From NCBI GenBank assembly GCA_965220105.1, contig OZ244811.1:496001-560000 (forward strand): a stretch of DNA of 64,000 bases. The letters are read 5' to 3'. Below the pieces are notes generated by a model. It worked only from the letters and a program-made list of their open reading frames with translations, was not told the DNA's origin and did no database searches. Source of the DNA: Bin87 sp965220105 (GTDB taxonomy: Bacteria; Chloroflexota; Dehalococcoidia; Lucifugimonadales; UBA3495). This document shows, in pieces, positions 1 through 7,734 of this stretch (position 1 is its first letter; every line of letters starts with the position of its first letter). The translations under genes were made by a program, and so were the position numbers.

Positions 1-2
1 TG

Positions 3-584
3 CGGGCGTTGCGCCTGCGCTACACCGCCTCCGGTTCGTCCACGCCCCACGATATGATAATCTCGCCGGCGTCGCTCAACACGGTGGTGCGGGCCGGCGA
101 AAACCCCACCCACACCGTCAACTGCGGCCTGTATCTGGCGGCGGGACAGGGCGAGCTGCGGCTGGTGTCCGCCGACCCGCACGTGCCGCCCAGCATGGAC
201 TACCGCTACCTGGAAGAGGACTGGGACCGAGAGCGCTTGCGGGAGAGCGCCCGCCTCTGCGTGTCGCTACTGCAACACAGCGCTTACGACGGCATCATCG
301 AGCGGATAACCGCTCCCGCGCCCGCCGACCTGGAGACCGACGAGGCGCTGGACGGCTGGCTGCGCCGCAACATCAGCACCTCATACCACATCTCCGGCAC
401 CTGCAAGATGGGCCCGGCCAACGACCCAATGGCCGTCGTTGACCCGCAGTTGCGCGTTCGCGGCGTCTCCGGCCTCCGCGTCGCCGACGCCTCAATAATG
501 CCCGACGTAGTGCGCGCCAACACCAACGTCACCACAATGATGATTGCCGAGCGCGTCGCCGACTTCATCAAGGCGGGGAATTAA
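3..584 (+). CDS. GMC-family FAD oxidoreductase, C-terminal part (5' end outside window)
   Basis: This is the C-terminal third of a glucose-methanol-choline oxidoreductase, an FAD enzyme oxidising alcohols or related substrates. The frame is open to the window edge, so the start lies upstream. It carries the GMC_oxred_C signatures: the HISGTCKMG stretch with the catalytic-site His, then LRVADASIMP and RANTNVTTMMIAERVA near the end. It closely resembles the C-termini of the two complete GMC proteins at 36442 and 38044, ending FIKAGN where the latter ends FIKAGA, so the three are paralogues. The substrate cannot be deduced. Confidence 0.93.
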   Translation, partial: RALRLRYTASGSSTPHDMIISPASLNTVVRAGENPTHTVNCGLYLAAGQGELRLVSADPHVPPSMDYRYLEEDWDRERLRESARLCVSLLQHSAYDGIIERITAPAPADLETDEALDGWLRRNISTSYHISGTCKMGPANDPMAVVDPQLRVRGVSGLRVADASIMPDVVRANTNVTTMMIAERVADFIKAGN

Positions 585-636
585 ACGGAGATGGCGCCAA
601 TAAACCCCCGGCCTGGGAGTACACCAGAGCAACCGT

Positions 637-750
637 GAACTGGAAGCGGCCATCTACCGGGACCTAGACGTTACCAACGAAGACCCCAAGCCCGTTTTCT
701 GGACCAAGACTGCCGATCAAATTCGGGCCAACGTGGCACGGTTCGGATGA
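637..750 (+). pseudogene. IS630-type transposase C-terminal remnant
   Basis: In this frame the DNA reads a short peptide containing DPKPVFWTKTADQIRANVAR before a TGA. That resembles the conserved C-terminal end of IS630-family transposases (pattern NPKPFxWTKTADxI). No upstream body of the gene is present, so it is a relic. Its last bases coincide with the left inverted repeat of the neighbouring transposon-like unit, which may have inserted into or beside it. Confidence 0.6.
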
Positions 751-763
751 AATTGGATGATGG
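747..763 (+). repeat. Left terminal inverted repeat (17 bp)
   Basis: ATGAAATTGGATGATGG, an exact inverted match to 4974-4990. The match stops abruptly on both sides. Confidence 0.7.
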
Positions 764-956
764 CCCATAAACGCTATCGACGGCCCAGCCGCTGGTGCGC
801 TTTTCGGGCTTTCGCGCACCGATGCTTGCGTTTGCCACGGCGAGTTTTGACCTCCTTGCCGGCGGTGTCCTTCTTTTGTTCGTCGGGCCGTAGCCACGGA
901 TGACTTTTCGGCGTCGCCAATTTCGGGCGCATCGCCGCCGCCATCTTGATGCCTTG

Positions 957-2090
957 TCATCTGCCGGACGGCGTTGATGGCTCTGGCAGTCGTGTGACCT
1001 TTTTGTGTGTCAGTGCCGCCTTGTCGTCAAGGGCCAGCATCGCGGGTTTCCCGCCGTCGCTTTGTTGACGCGGCCATTGCGAAGGCAACTCAGGGTCGTC
1101 GCTGTCGCTCTCACCTTTTGGGCGTCGCCTCGCCGTTGGGTCCGGCACCAGAATGACGTTGTCCCGTGCATCACGCTCATCACGCAACCGGGCGTCCGAT
1201 AGTTCGGCGGCGGCGTCCCGCGCCCCCGTGCGCGTCCGTTCGCTGGTGGGCTTTACCTTCACCACGTCCTCCCACTCCACAAACGGCGCATTGACCTTTG
1301 CCATTTCCGCCGGCGTCTGGTAGTCAATTCCCTCGTGCTCACGGAACAGGTTGTAGGTCAACGTCCAGCCGTCAAGATACCGTTGGCCGCTCACCAAACT
1401 GTCCAGTCCGCGCAACCTCTTGGTGCGCTGGCGATACGTGCCCTGCAACCGCTCCGACAGGTTGTTGTTGATGAGCGCACGAATCCCGTCAGACTGGACG
1501 TGCTTCGTCTCCGGGAACACTGCCATGATTGCTGGGGGATACGACCCAAGCCGGTCGGTCTTGATTCGTGACGGCGGGTCTGCGGCGGCCTGTGCCGCCT
1601 TCCGCATCACGGCAATCGCCGCCCTGGTGTCGCGGTTAGGCGACAGGTGCGTAGCCAGCACGTACCGCGTCTTGGCGTCCATCACGTTCCAGTGCCACAG
1701 ATTTTCACCGCCAACCCGTACCTGCATCTCGTCGGCAACCCACTCCGGCCCCGTGTGAGCGGAATGGTTCTGCATCTCCTCAACCGCCGCGTCCGTGTAG
1801 TGCTTGACCCACGCATAGAGCGTCTGCTTGGACGGTTCGGGAATGTCGTCGCGCTCGGCCAGATTCTCGGCAATCTGCTTATAACTCATGCCGGAGTAAA
1901 ACATCCGAACCGCGGCCCCGATCCGGTCAGAGGGCGCGTGTCGCCCGTGCAGTTCGCCCGTGTGCTTGAATTGTCTGCCACACGGCTTGCAACGATATCG
2001 CTGATAACCGTCGCGCCGGCCGTTCTTCACCACTTTGTTATCGTGGCAGTACGGGCAGTTGACGGTTCGGGTTTCCGTAAATTCAGCCAT
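957..2090 (-). CDS. DDE transposase with N-terminal zinc ribbon (IS6-like catalytic core)
   Basis: A 377-residue protein. Residues 12-37 form a CxxC-x18-CxxC zinc ribbon, followed by a helix-turn-helix-like segment (about 55-95). A catalytic triad is visible: Asp120 (VADEMQV), Asp179 (KTDRLGSY) and Glu213 (NNNLSERLQGT). The last two are separated by 34 residues, the DX34E spacing of IS6/IS240-type enzymes. The C-terminal 100 residues are charged and low-complexity. The start ATG overlaps the end of the upstream orf222 by 8 nt, implying translational coupling. This is the likely mobility enzyme of the unit bounded by inverted repeats at 747 and 4990. Confidence 0.85.
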   Translation of the reverse strand: MAEFTETRTVNCPYCHDNKVVKNGRRDGYQRYRCKPCGRQFKHTGELHGRHAPSDRIGAAVRMFYSGMSYKQIAENLAERDDIPEPSKQTLYAWVKHYTDAAVEEMQNHSAHTGPEWVADEMQVRVGGENLWHWNVMDAKTRYVLATHLSPNRDTRAAIAVMRKAAQAAADPPSRIKTDRLGSYPPAIMAVFPETKHVQSDGIRALINNNLSERLQGTYRQRTKRLRGLDSLVSGQRYLDGWTLTYNLFREHEGIDYQTPAEMAKVNAPFVEWEDVVKVKPTSERTRTGARDAAAELSDARLRDERDARDNVILVPDPTARRRPKGESDSDDPELPSQWPRQQSDGGKPAMLALDDKAALTHKKVTRLPEPSTPSGR

Positions 2091-2751
2091 TTTCGCCCTC
2101 GCTTTCGGCGGGCATGGTTTCGGTCAACCGCGCGATGATTTGCTCCACCTGTTTGCGGTTATAGTGCCCCTTGATGGCGTCGGCCACACGCTCCACATTG
2201 TCGCTCAGGGTTACTGTTTTCTTGGGCTGGGCCAATGCAATCCCCGCTTCTCTCGCCGCTGCACGGACGCTCGTGAACTCCCCGTCAACCACCCGCTGGA
2301 ACATATCGGGGTAGTCCCATGCTATCCGAGCCAATAGGTAGGCGTTGGCATTGCCACGCCCTGCTCCGTTACCGTTGTCAGATAAAAGGCTACGATTGTA
2401 ACCTTTTTCGTCCCCAGCAGGCCGGCCCCGTTTTTGAAGTGCCTTCGCTTGTGCCGCCAGGGTCTGAATCCTCATGCGCTTGTGGGCGTCCTTCGAGTCC
2501 CCAACTTCGACCTTTTTCAGCATCGCGGTTTTCGACCCGTAGGGAGCATCCGGGGGGATTTTCTCCCAAATGGCCGCTTCCTCGGCTTCGGTTAAAATGC
2601 TCATATAGTGCTCGTAGTTCAGGTGAAGGCTTTGCCACATATGTTGCAGGGCACTCACAGTTTGCAAGCACCACTCCACGCTGCCGACTTCCTTCAACGG
2701 GCGCGGCCCGCTCATGCTTGCCAGTTCTTGTTCGCTGTAATCAGTGGTCAT
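2083..2751 (-). CDS. Unknown protein, transposon operon (222 aa)
   Basis: No family recognised. The soluble, charged 222-residue protein has a basic central stretch (about 90-125) and a C-terminal region (about 150-215) that looks helical. The segment FTSVRAAAREAGIA has the look of a helix-turn-helix, so DNA binding is plausible but unproven. It is sandwiched in an operon: its start overlaps the preceding ORF by 11 nt and its end overlaps the transposase start by 8 nt. An accessory role in transposition or target choice is an inference from position only. Confidence 0.7.
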   Translation of the reverse strand: MTTDYSEQELASMSGPRPLKEVGSVEWCLQTVSALQHMWQSLHLNYEHYMSILTEAEEAAIWEKIPPDAPYGSKTAMLKKVEVGDSKDAHKRMRIQTLAAQAKALQKRGRPAGDEKGYNRSLLSDNGNGAGRGNANAYLLARIAWDYPDMFQRVVDGEFTSVRAAAREAGIALAQPKKTVTLSDNVERVADAIKGHYNRKQVEQIIARLTETMPAESEGENG

Positions 2752-3403
2752 AATGCTCCCCCAATTCCGACAGGCATGAGTTTTTGAGACGCATCACGTC
2801 CTGCTTGGTGTAGTCTCTCGGCGCTTTATCCCGAAGGCCGCAATTGCCTTTGTGCTGCCACTGCACTTCTTTGATAGTTTCACTGTATGCCGCCGCATCG
2901 CCTTTCTGATAAGGGCGACGCAATCGGCGTTCCGTGACTCTACGGGCCAACTCCATCAACTCTTTACGGTCGTCCTTCTCTTCTGCATCAGCGTCCAAGA
3001 ATGCATTTTCACCATCCCATCGCTCGTCTTGGTCAATGGCGCCGTTGTCGGCTTGCGGGTGAGATTCTGGTATCGATAGGGCTTCTCGGAGTTCAGGTAT
3101 CGCCTTTTCAACATCGGGCAACGTCATCAATCGTTGGATCGGTGGAATGGCACGCACCACTCTCTGAACCAATGGCAACGTTTCTGCCGGCGACACCTGC
3201 ATGTTCGTGTCGGAGTAAAAATCAGAGTCCTTTACACCGCTCACCGTATACCTTTCAAAAACGCCTTGCTGTCCGTCCGCACTACGCCTCGCTTCTACTG
3301 TTTGAACATATTCGGCATTGGTCAAACTGGTCTCCCCGTTTTCAGCGGGTATGAAATGCTGCCACAGAGCAGCTCCCAACATATCGTCTGGCGTGATGTA
3401 CAC
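2741..3403 (-). CDS. C-terminal continuation of the HNH-helicase, separated by an in-frame TAG
   Basis: This 220-codon ORF lies in the same frame as the upstream helicase, with only TAG-ACG-GCA before its GTG. Across the stop the sequence reads as one protein: helicase motif-VI region, RVWLPTDNPKDAQ, stop, TAVYITPDDMLGAALW. That pattern fits the end of SF2 helicase domain 2 running on into a C-terminal domain. The remainder is acidic and charged with no recognised domain. It could be a stand-alone protein from the GTG, a read-through product, or the dead 3' half of a nonsense-mutated gene. I favour the last. Confidence 0.65.
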   Translation of the reverse strand: MYITPDDMLGAALWQHFIPAENGETSLTNAEYVQTVEARRSADGQQGVFERYTVSGVKDSDFYSDTNMQVSPAETLPLVQRVVRAIPPIQRLMTLPDVEKAIPELREALSIPESHPQADNGAIDQDERWDGENAFLDADAEEKDDRKELMELARRVTERRLRRPYQKGDAAAYSETIKEVQWQHKGNCGLRDKAPRDYTKQDVMRLKNSCLSELGEHYDH

Positions 3404-3409
3404 TGCCGT

Positions 3410-4939
3410 CTATTGGGCGTCTTTAGGATTGTCAGTCGGGAGCCAGACTCTCGCTATCCTTGCAACACGTTGAACGAAAGCCGTTGCCGCTCGAACAACG
3501 GAAAGGTCCAACTCCACTTTGAGCCGAGGCACGTCGTAACCCACACCGCCCATCTGCTTGACCACCAATATATCTGCTTGGCCGTGTTGGATGTCCCGGA
3601 GGTTTCGCGCTCCGTTAGAGTCGTTGGACGTAGCAACAATGGTGCGGAATTGAGGGTCAATGCTGTGGACGATTTCCTCCACCTGCCGAGCGTGATAGTT
3701 TTCCTCTGGTTCTGCCCCAAGACGGTCATTCCCCACAAAAATGATCCCGGCCGCTTTCGGGGCGTCAAGGCGGCGGTCACGTAACTGCGTCAGCATCACA
3801 TCACACACAAACTCGACGACCTTTTCGTCTCGCAACATGTCCCCTAATTGTCCAGCCAATCTGTGCGGAGGGAGTTGCGACAACAAATTGCTGCCGAGAT
3901 ATTCGTCAGTGATACTGTCTTTTGTGTCGAGGTCAAAGTCAAATGCAAGGCGGGTCATTTTGCAGAGCGAAGGAATAAGGTCAACATCCCAGGCTTGCCG
4001 AAGTGTGTGTTCATAATCCGGGTTCAGCGCCAGTATGGTTTTGCTCCCCTCGTAAATATCCACTAACTGTTCGCCGTGAGCATCCATGCGGGGGCGAGAA
4101 ATGCGAATGGGTTTGTTTTCCACAGGTTCCCAATCAAACCCTTCGATTCGGTCGCGGTCTGAACGATATGGTGTCCCTGTCAGCAATACCGCGAAAGCAC
4201 CCGCTTCTCGTAGTTGTCTTACAACATTGCCCCACTCATTGCTTGCACTGCTCGCATGGGCCTCGTCCACGAAAACGATGGGCGTCACGTCGTTCTCCTG
4301 CTTTTCCTGCACCACCCAACGGACGAACCCCGGCAAATTACTGTTCACTAATTGGATAGTGGCGGCGAAGAAATTGTCGTTTTTATGGCGGGGCGGTGGG
4401 AAAGGCAACCTGAACTCCTTGACCTCGTGAGCGCTGATGCGTTGCCCCCGAATGCGCGGAAGGTTATACCTATCCGCCGCCGCTTGCATCTGGCGAGCAT
4501 CGACCACTTGGCCGCGTAGGTTTTCCGCCGGCACGAGAACTAGTGCGCAAGACACCAGTTGCTGACACATCAACATCGTCGCTGAAACTCTTATCACGTC
4601 CGATTTGCCATATCCGGGCGGCAGGGAAATTGCGGTGTTTTGTTTCCCTGCCCTGACATTCATCAGAATCGTGTCTATCGCGTTCCGCTGACTTTCTCGC
4701 AATTTGCTTCGGTCTATTTGGAGCCAATCGGGCTGCATTCGATCCCCCTTATTGATGTTACATTTGGGACATAATGCCTGCATGTCAAACGGGTCCGTGC
4801 TCTGTGCCACGGAGTTTGGGGTCACGTGGTCAGCGTGCCAACCCGTATCCAGCGGTTCCCTACATCGAACACACCGTCCGTCGGCAGACTCGAAAAGGAG
4901 GTTCCGCCAGTATTTTGACCGCAGGTATCGTCCGGGCAA
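3410..4939 (-). CDS. HNH nuclease-SF2 helicase fusion (truncated by amber codon)
   Basis: A 509-residue protein. The N-terminus (about residues 20-67) is an HNH endonuclease: CVRC, ADH and CPKCNINKG, the zinc-knuckle arrangement of McrA-type HNH domains. It is followed by a superfamily-2 helicase: Walker A LPPGYGKSD (about 106-114), a DEAH box in VFVDEAHAS (about 225), motif III VLLTGTPYR, and a motif VI-like QRVARIARVW just before the stop. The frame then meets TAG at 3410-3412 and continues open for 222 further codons, so the native protein was probably about 730 residues. It is the first gene of the leftward transposon operon. HNH-helicase proteins also occur in restriction and phage-defence systems, so defence cargo is an alternative. 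Confidence 0.85.
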   Translation of the reverse strand: MPGRYLRSKYWRNLLFESADGRCVRCREPLDTGWHADHVTPNSVAQSTDPFDMQALCPKCNINKGDRMQPDWLQIDRSKLRESQRNAIDTILMNVRAGKQNTAISLPPGYGKSDVIRVSATMLMCQQLVSCALVLVPAENLRGQVVDARQMQAAADRYNLPRIRGQRISAHEVKEFRLPFPPPRHKNDNFFAATIQLVNSNLPGFVRWVVQEKQENDVTPIVFVDEAHASSASNEWGNVVRQLREAGAFAVLLTGTPYRSDRDRIEGFDWEPVENKPIRISRPRMDAHGEQLVDIYEGSKTILALNPDYEHTLRQAWDVDLIPSLCKMTRLAFDFDLDTKDSITDEYLGSNLLSQLPPHRLAGQLGDMLRDEKVVEFVCDVMLTQLRDRRLDAPKAAGIIFVGNDRLGAEPEENYHARQVEEIVHSIDPQFRTIVATSNDSNGARNLRDIQHGQADILVVKQMGGVGYDVPRLKVELDLSVVRAATAFVQRVARIARVWLPTDNPKDAQ

Positions 4940-4973
4940 TGGATGAAATCCTTATCGTCGCAAGGTCATTCTA

Positions 4974-4990
4974 CCATCATCCAATTTCAT
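4974..4990 (-). repeat. Right terminal inverted repeat (17 bp)
   Basis: Exact reverse complement of 747-763. It lies 35 bp upstream of the helicase start, where the operon promoter would also be expected. Confidence 0.7.
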
Positions 4991-5168
4991 ACGTAACCCG
5001 TAGCACACCTTTGCCAACGTCCTTTGGATGTAAAACACTAGCAACCAACAACCATAGGCGACCCGAAATTTGCACTAGACCCGCAACATGCTGGCGGCCC
5101 GGTTCACGCCGCATTTTTGAGCAGGACCCGTGAACTCAACCAGCAGCTGATCCGGCAGCCGAAATTCG

Positions 5169-5224
5169 AAGGCCCCGCCACTTCTGTTCGTCACCCGGTG
5201 ATGATGGGAAGCTAGCGGGGCCTT
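5169..5224 (-). terminator. Long-loop inverted repeat downstream of the hydrolase gene
   Basis: AAGGCCCCGC at 5169-5178 pairs perfectly with GCGGGGCCTT at 5215-5224 across a 36-nt loop that contains smaller self-complementary parts (CTTC/GAAG, TCACC/GGTGA). It lies 3' of the minus-strand hydrolase gene ending at 5249. No clear T-tract follows, so a terminator role is tentative. Apart from this and the right inverted repeat, 4940-5248 holds nothing recognisable. Confidence 0.35.
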
Positions 5225-5248
5225 ATAAGATTTAGCGGTACGGAGTAG

Positions 5249-6010
5249 TCAGGCTGTCGCGGCTACCGGTTCATGGGTCTTCAGGAAGCGCCGGGCGTGG
5301 GCTACGACCTCGTCGATGTGCGCCGGCGAGTCTTTCCAGGGATAAATAGTTACCTCGGAGTTCGGGGCGAGGTTGGCAACCTCCATCGCGCGCTCGTATG
5401 GATGCGCCGGCACATCGTCGGGCGCTATCAGCAGTGGTGTCTGCAGGGCGCGCACGAAATCCCGGGAAACGGTGAAAACGAAGTCGGCGCGGTCGGTGTA
5501 CATACTGGTCAGGAAGTCATGGACCATATCCATGGTGATTTCAGGACGCTGCTCGCAAAGGGGCGGCCCCCACCCCGTTATATTGTTCTGGTAGAAAATA
5601 TCGGGCGTCTCCGGCCTGAACCCGCTGGGTTGCATCAACGCCGCCGCCACAATGCGCTCCGGGGCCCGACTCAGCAGGTTGAGGATCATCGGCCCGCCGA
5701 TGCAGAAGCCCATGACCAGGAACTCCTTGATGCCGAGATGATCCATCAGCCCAAGCTGGTCATCAGAGTGGGCATCCCAGGGGCGGTCGATCTCCAGTGG
5801 CCCACTGGATTGACCCCCATTGGCATTGCGTAGGTCGGCGGCGATACAGCGGAAGTCATCCTGGTAGGTCTCCAAAGGGTTGAAGGGCACCGACCTCTGC
5901 AAGGAGGCCACGGAGGAATTAAGTCCGCCTCCCGGAACGACCAGCAGGGGGAACCCCGAACCGACCTCTTCGTAGTAAATGCGGGTGGGGCCTCTTTCGT
6001 AGAACGGCAT
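5249..6010 (-). CDS. Alpha/beta-hydrolase with cysteine nucleophile elbow
   Basis: A 253-residue alpha/beta-hydrolase-fold protein. The oxyanion region is VVPGGG, the nucleophile elbow is MGFCIGGP (Cys instead of Ser), and the catalytic acid and His are probably in the APDDVPAHP and DSPAHIDEV regions. A Cys nucleophile in G-x-C-x-G-G is typical of dienelactone hydrolase, although the rest looks like the general hydrolase family. The length is normal. GGAGGAAAATCGCC precedes the ATG, a good ribosome-binding site. The substrate is unknown; a role in catabolism fits the neighbourhood. Confidence 0.85.
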   Translation of the reverse strand: MPFYERGPTRIYYEEVGSGFPLLVVPGGGLNSSVASLQRSVPFNPLETYQDDFRCIAADLRNANGGQSSGPLEIDRPWDAHSDDQLGLMDHLGIKEFLVMGFCIGGPMILNLLSRAPERIVAAALMQPSGFRPETPDIFYQNNITGWGPPLCEQRPEITMDMVHDFLTSMYTDRADFVFTVSRDFVRALQTPLLIAPDDVPAHPYERAMEVANLAPNSEVTIYPWKDSPAHIDEVVAHARRFLKTHEPVAATA

Positions 6011-6380
6011 GGCGATTTTCCTCCACCAGTGAGTTGTAAAGCTAATTTGATACCTAACGAGCAGGCAGGTCGGAATTGGTGGCGCAACATCCGGAGGCGG
6101 TGTGTTGCACGGGATTATGCTTCGTCTGCCTGTTCCGGCGTTGACTCTATCCCGAGTTGGCTCAAGCGGTCAAGATAACGGCCCGGAGGTAACTGTTCAG
6201 AGTTGGTGGGTTGAATTGGCCGAAGGCGGGTTGCCGAACTGGAAGGCCAGGCGAAACCGGGCGGCCCGCCCCGGATGCCCGGCCTGAAGGCGAAATCGGG
6301 CCGCCAGCCGCCGGTGAAGCAGCAGCCCCGCAAGCAGCGACGCCACGGCTTTGCCCGCCGGCGCATGACGCCCACCCAGC

Positions 6381-6410
6381 GGGTGGAGCACGTGCGGGTG
6401 GAGCACGTGA
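6381..6410. repeat. 15-bp tandem duplication in the IS66 transposase
   Basis: GGGTGGAGCACGTGC followed by GGGTGGAGCACGTGA (14 of 15 identical). It adds five residues (RVEHV twice) without shifting the frame. Confidence 0.85.
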
Positions 6411-6523
6411 TGGAGAACGGTCCCGATTGCGGGACTCACCTGACTGGGGGCTGGACTCAGCGCACTCGGGAAGTCATCGAGTTGCCGGTGGCTCCGGTAC
6501 GGGTCACCGAGCACGTCTACATT

Positions 6524-6568
6524 GCGCGGACTTGCCCGGCGCGGACTTGCCCGGCGCGGACTTGCCCG
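6524..6568. repeat. 15-bp unit repeated three times in the IS66 transposase
   Basis: Three identical copies of GCGCGGACTTGCCCG. They encode ARTCP three times, where one TCPAC zinc-finger motif is expected. The expansion is in frame. Confidence 0.9.
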
Positions 6569-6840
6569 GCGTGCCGGCGCCGCTGCACGCCCCGGCGGGA
6601 CTGGACGGTGTGGTTTTGGGACGGCAGCGCCGCGGCGTCAACGTGCTCAGCCTGGTCGCCACGCTACGGGAAGAAGCGCGAATGCCCTTCCGCACCATCC
6701 AGCGGTATCTGGATACCGTACAGTAACGGCGCGTCAGCGCGGGCGCCATCGTCGGGGCCATTCGTCAGACGGCGCCAAAGGCCCAGCCGATGGTAGCCGG
6801 CATACTGGACCGCGTCCGGGCCAGCCCAGTGGTCCACGCC

Positions 6841-6880
6841 GACGAAACCGGGCCGACGAAACCGGGCCGACGAAACCGGC
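6841..6880. repeat. 14-bp unit repeated nearly three times, frameshifting the transposase
   Basis: GACGAAACCGGGCC at 6841-6854 and 6855-6868, then GACGAAACCGGC from 6869. Removing two copies (28 bp) restores one frame: HADETG followed by WRQSGANGYVW, the normal IS66 catalytic sequence. Confidence 0.92.
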
Positions 6881-7582
6881 TGGCGTCAGAGCGGGGCCAA
6901 CGGCTACGTGTGGACTTTCAGCACCCCCACCGAACGCTACTTCCTGCGGCGGGGCCGGGGCAAGACGGTGGTGGATGAAGCCCTGAGCGATGCTTTTTCC
7001 GGAGTATTGGTCAGCGATTGCTACGCTGCCTACCACCATTATGATGGCCCCAAGCAGCGGTGCTGGGCCCACCTGCTGCGGGACATCCACGACCAGCGCG
7101 CCCGCTACCCCGATGCTGCGCCACTGGCCAGGTGGGCTGACGCCGTCCACGGGATTTACGACCGGGCCAAAGCTTTCACCCATCCCCAGACCAAGCGGCG
7201 GCGCACCGCCCAACTGGCCCTGGAACGACAACTGCTGGCCCTCGGCCAACCCTTCCGGCACGACCCGTCGGCAACCCAGGCCAAGCTGTGCCGACGCATC
7301 GAGCGCCACATCAAAGAACTCTTCGTCTTTGTGGCCGAACCGGACGTGCCAGGGGACAACAACGCCGCCGAGCGCAGCCTGCGCCACCTGGTCATCAGTC
7401 GCAAGATCAGCGGCGGCACTCGGTCGGAACGGGGCACCGAGCGCAAGATGACGCTGGCATCCCTCTTCGGCGCCTGGCGCGCCCAAGGTCTAAATCCGCT
7501 CGCCGCCTGCCGTCAACTGCTCATTTCCCCGCAACTCTGAACTGTTACGCCCGGAGGGCCGGGGACTTTCGATGGTCCCCTA

Positions 7583-7713
7583 ATGTCATTGCGAGGAGCG
7601 AAGCGACGTGGCAATCTCGTAGGCGCCCTTCGACAAGCTCAGGGTGACCGGATTCCAAAATTTGTACCGCTCACCCTGAAGTTTGTACCGGTCACCTTGA
7701 GCTTGTCGAAGGG
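7583..7713. repeat. Composite dispersed intergenic repeat, copy A
   Basis: It begins with the GTCATTGCGAGGAGCGAAGC-type module (7585-7618), followed by CCCTTCGACAAGCTCAGGGTGA at 7626-7647 and its near inverted complement at 7692-7713. Between them is a 21-bp imperfect direct repeat starting TTTGTACCG. It fills the gap between the IS66 and IS701-like elements. The same modules recur at 11706, 14334 and 30998. Confidence 0.8.
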
Positions 7714-7734
7714 CGTTTTGAGATAGTTTCTAAT

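Larger units (their letters stand above)
747..4990. mobile_element. Putative transposon bounded by 17-bp perfect inverted repeats, with HNH-helicase cargo
   Basis: A 17-bp sequence at 747-763 recurs exactly, inverted, at 4974-4990, enclosing about 4.24 kb. Inside lie leftward-transcribed, overlapping genes: an HNH-SF2 helicase (interrupted by TAG), an unknown 222-residue protein and a zinc-ribbon DDE transposase. The gene overlaps imply one operon. No matching target-site duplication was found immediately outside the repeats, so the ends may be slightly misplaced or the duplication lost. The architecture resembles no insertion sequence I can name. Inference: a helicase-carrying transposon using an IS6-like DDE enzyme. 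Confidence 0.65.
6275..7540 (+). pseudogene. IS66 transposase (tnpC-type), frameshifted
   Basis: Pieces of one IS66 transposase are spread over two frames. The N-terminal zinc-finger region (NGPDCGTHLTGGWTQRT, then TCPACRRRCTP) is in one frame. The next part (VNVLSLVATLREEARMPFR and RYLDTVQ, stop at 6724-6726) is in another. The catalytic core resumes after 6870 in the first frame (DETGWRQSGANGYVW, LVSDCYAAYHHYDGPKQRCW, GDNNAAERSLR). Lesions seen are a shift near 6590-6610, an in-frame TAA, and a 28-bp tandem insertion at 6841-6868 exactly at the first catalytic Asp (HADETG). In-frame 15-bp duplications also lengthen the zinc-finger region. The C-terminal 210 codons (6908-7540) remain open. 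Confidence 0.9.
6189..7548 (+). mobile_element. IS66-family insertion sequence, complete ends with 8-bp target duplication
   Basis: Ends are near-perfect inverted repeats: GTAACTGTTCAGAGTTG at 6189-6205 and its complement at 7532-7548 (one mismatch). GCCCGGAG lies immediately outside on both sides (6181-6188 and 7549-7556), an 8-bp direct repeat as expected for IS66. The 1,360-bp element carries a single tnpC-like gene and no tnpA or tnpB. The transposase is broken by several lesions, so the copy can move only if helped in trans. Confidence 0.93.

Noticed and set aside
664..960. 98-codon minus-strand ORF overlapping the end of the transposase
   Set aside because: Composition is low-complexity, it runs through the inverted repeat into the opposite-strand IS630 remnant, and no protein-like features are seen.
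3410..3412. TAG in the helicase as pyrrolysine
   Set aside because: No pylT/pylS-like genes are in the window, the family has no known Pyl, and many other genes use ordinary stops. A nonsense mutation in mobile DNA is simpler.
6524..6568. Short repeats as a CRISPR array
   Set aside because: Units are directly adjacent, without spacers, and lie inside a transposase gene.
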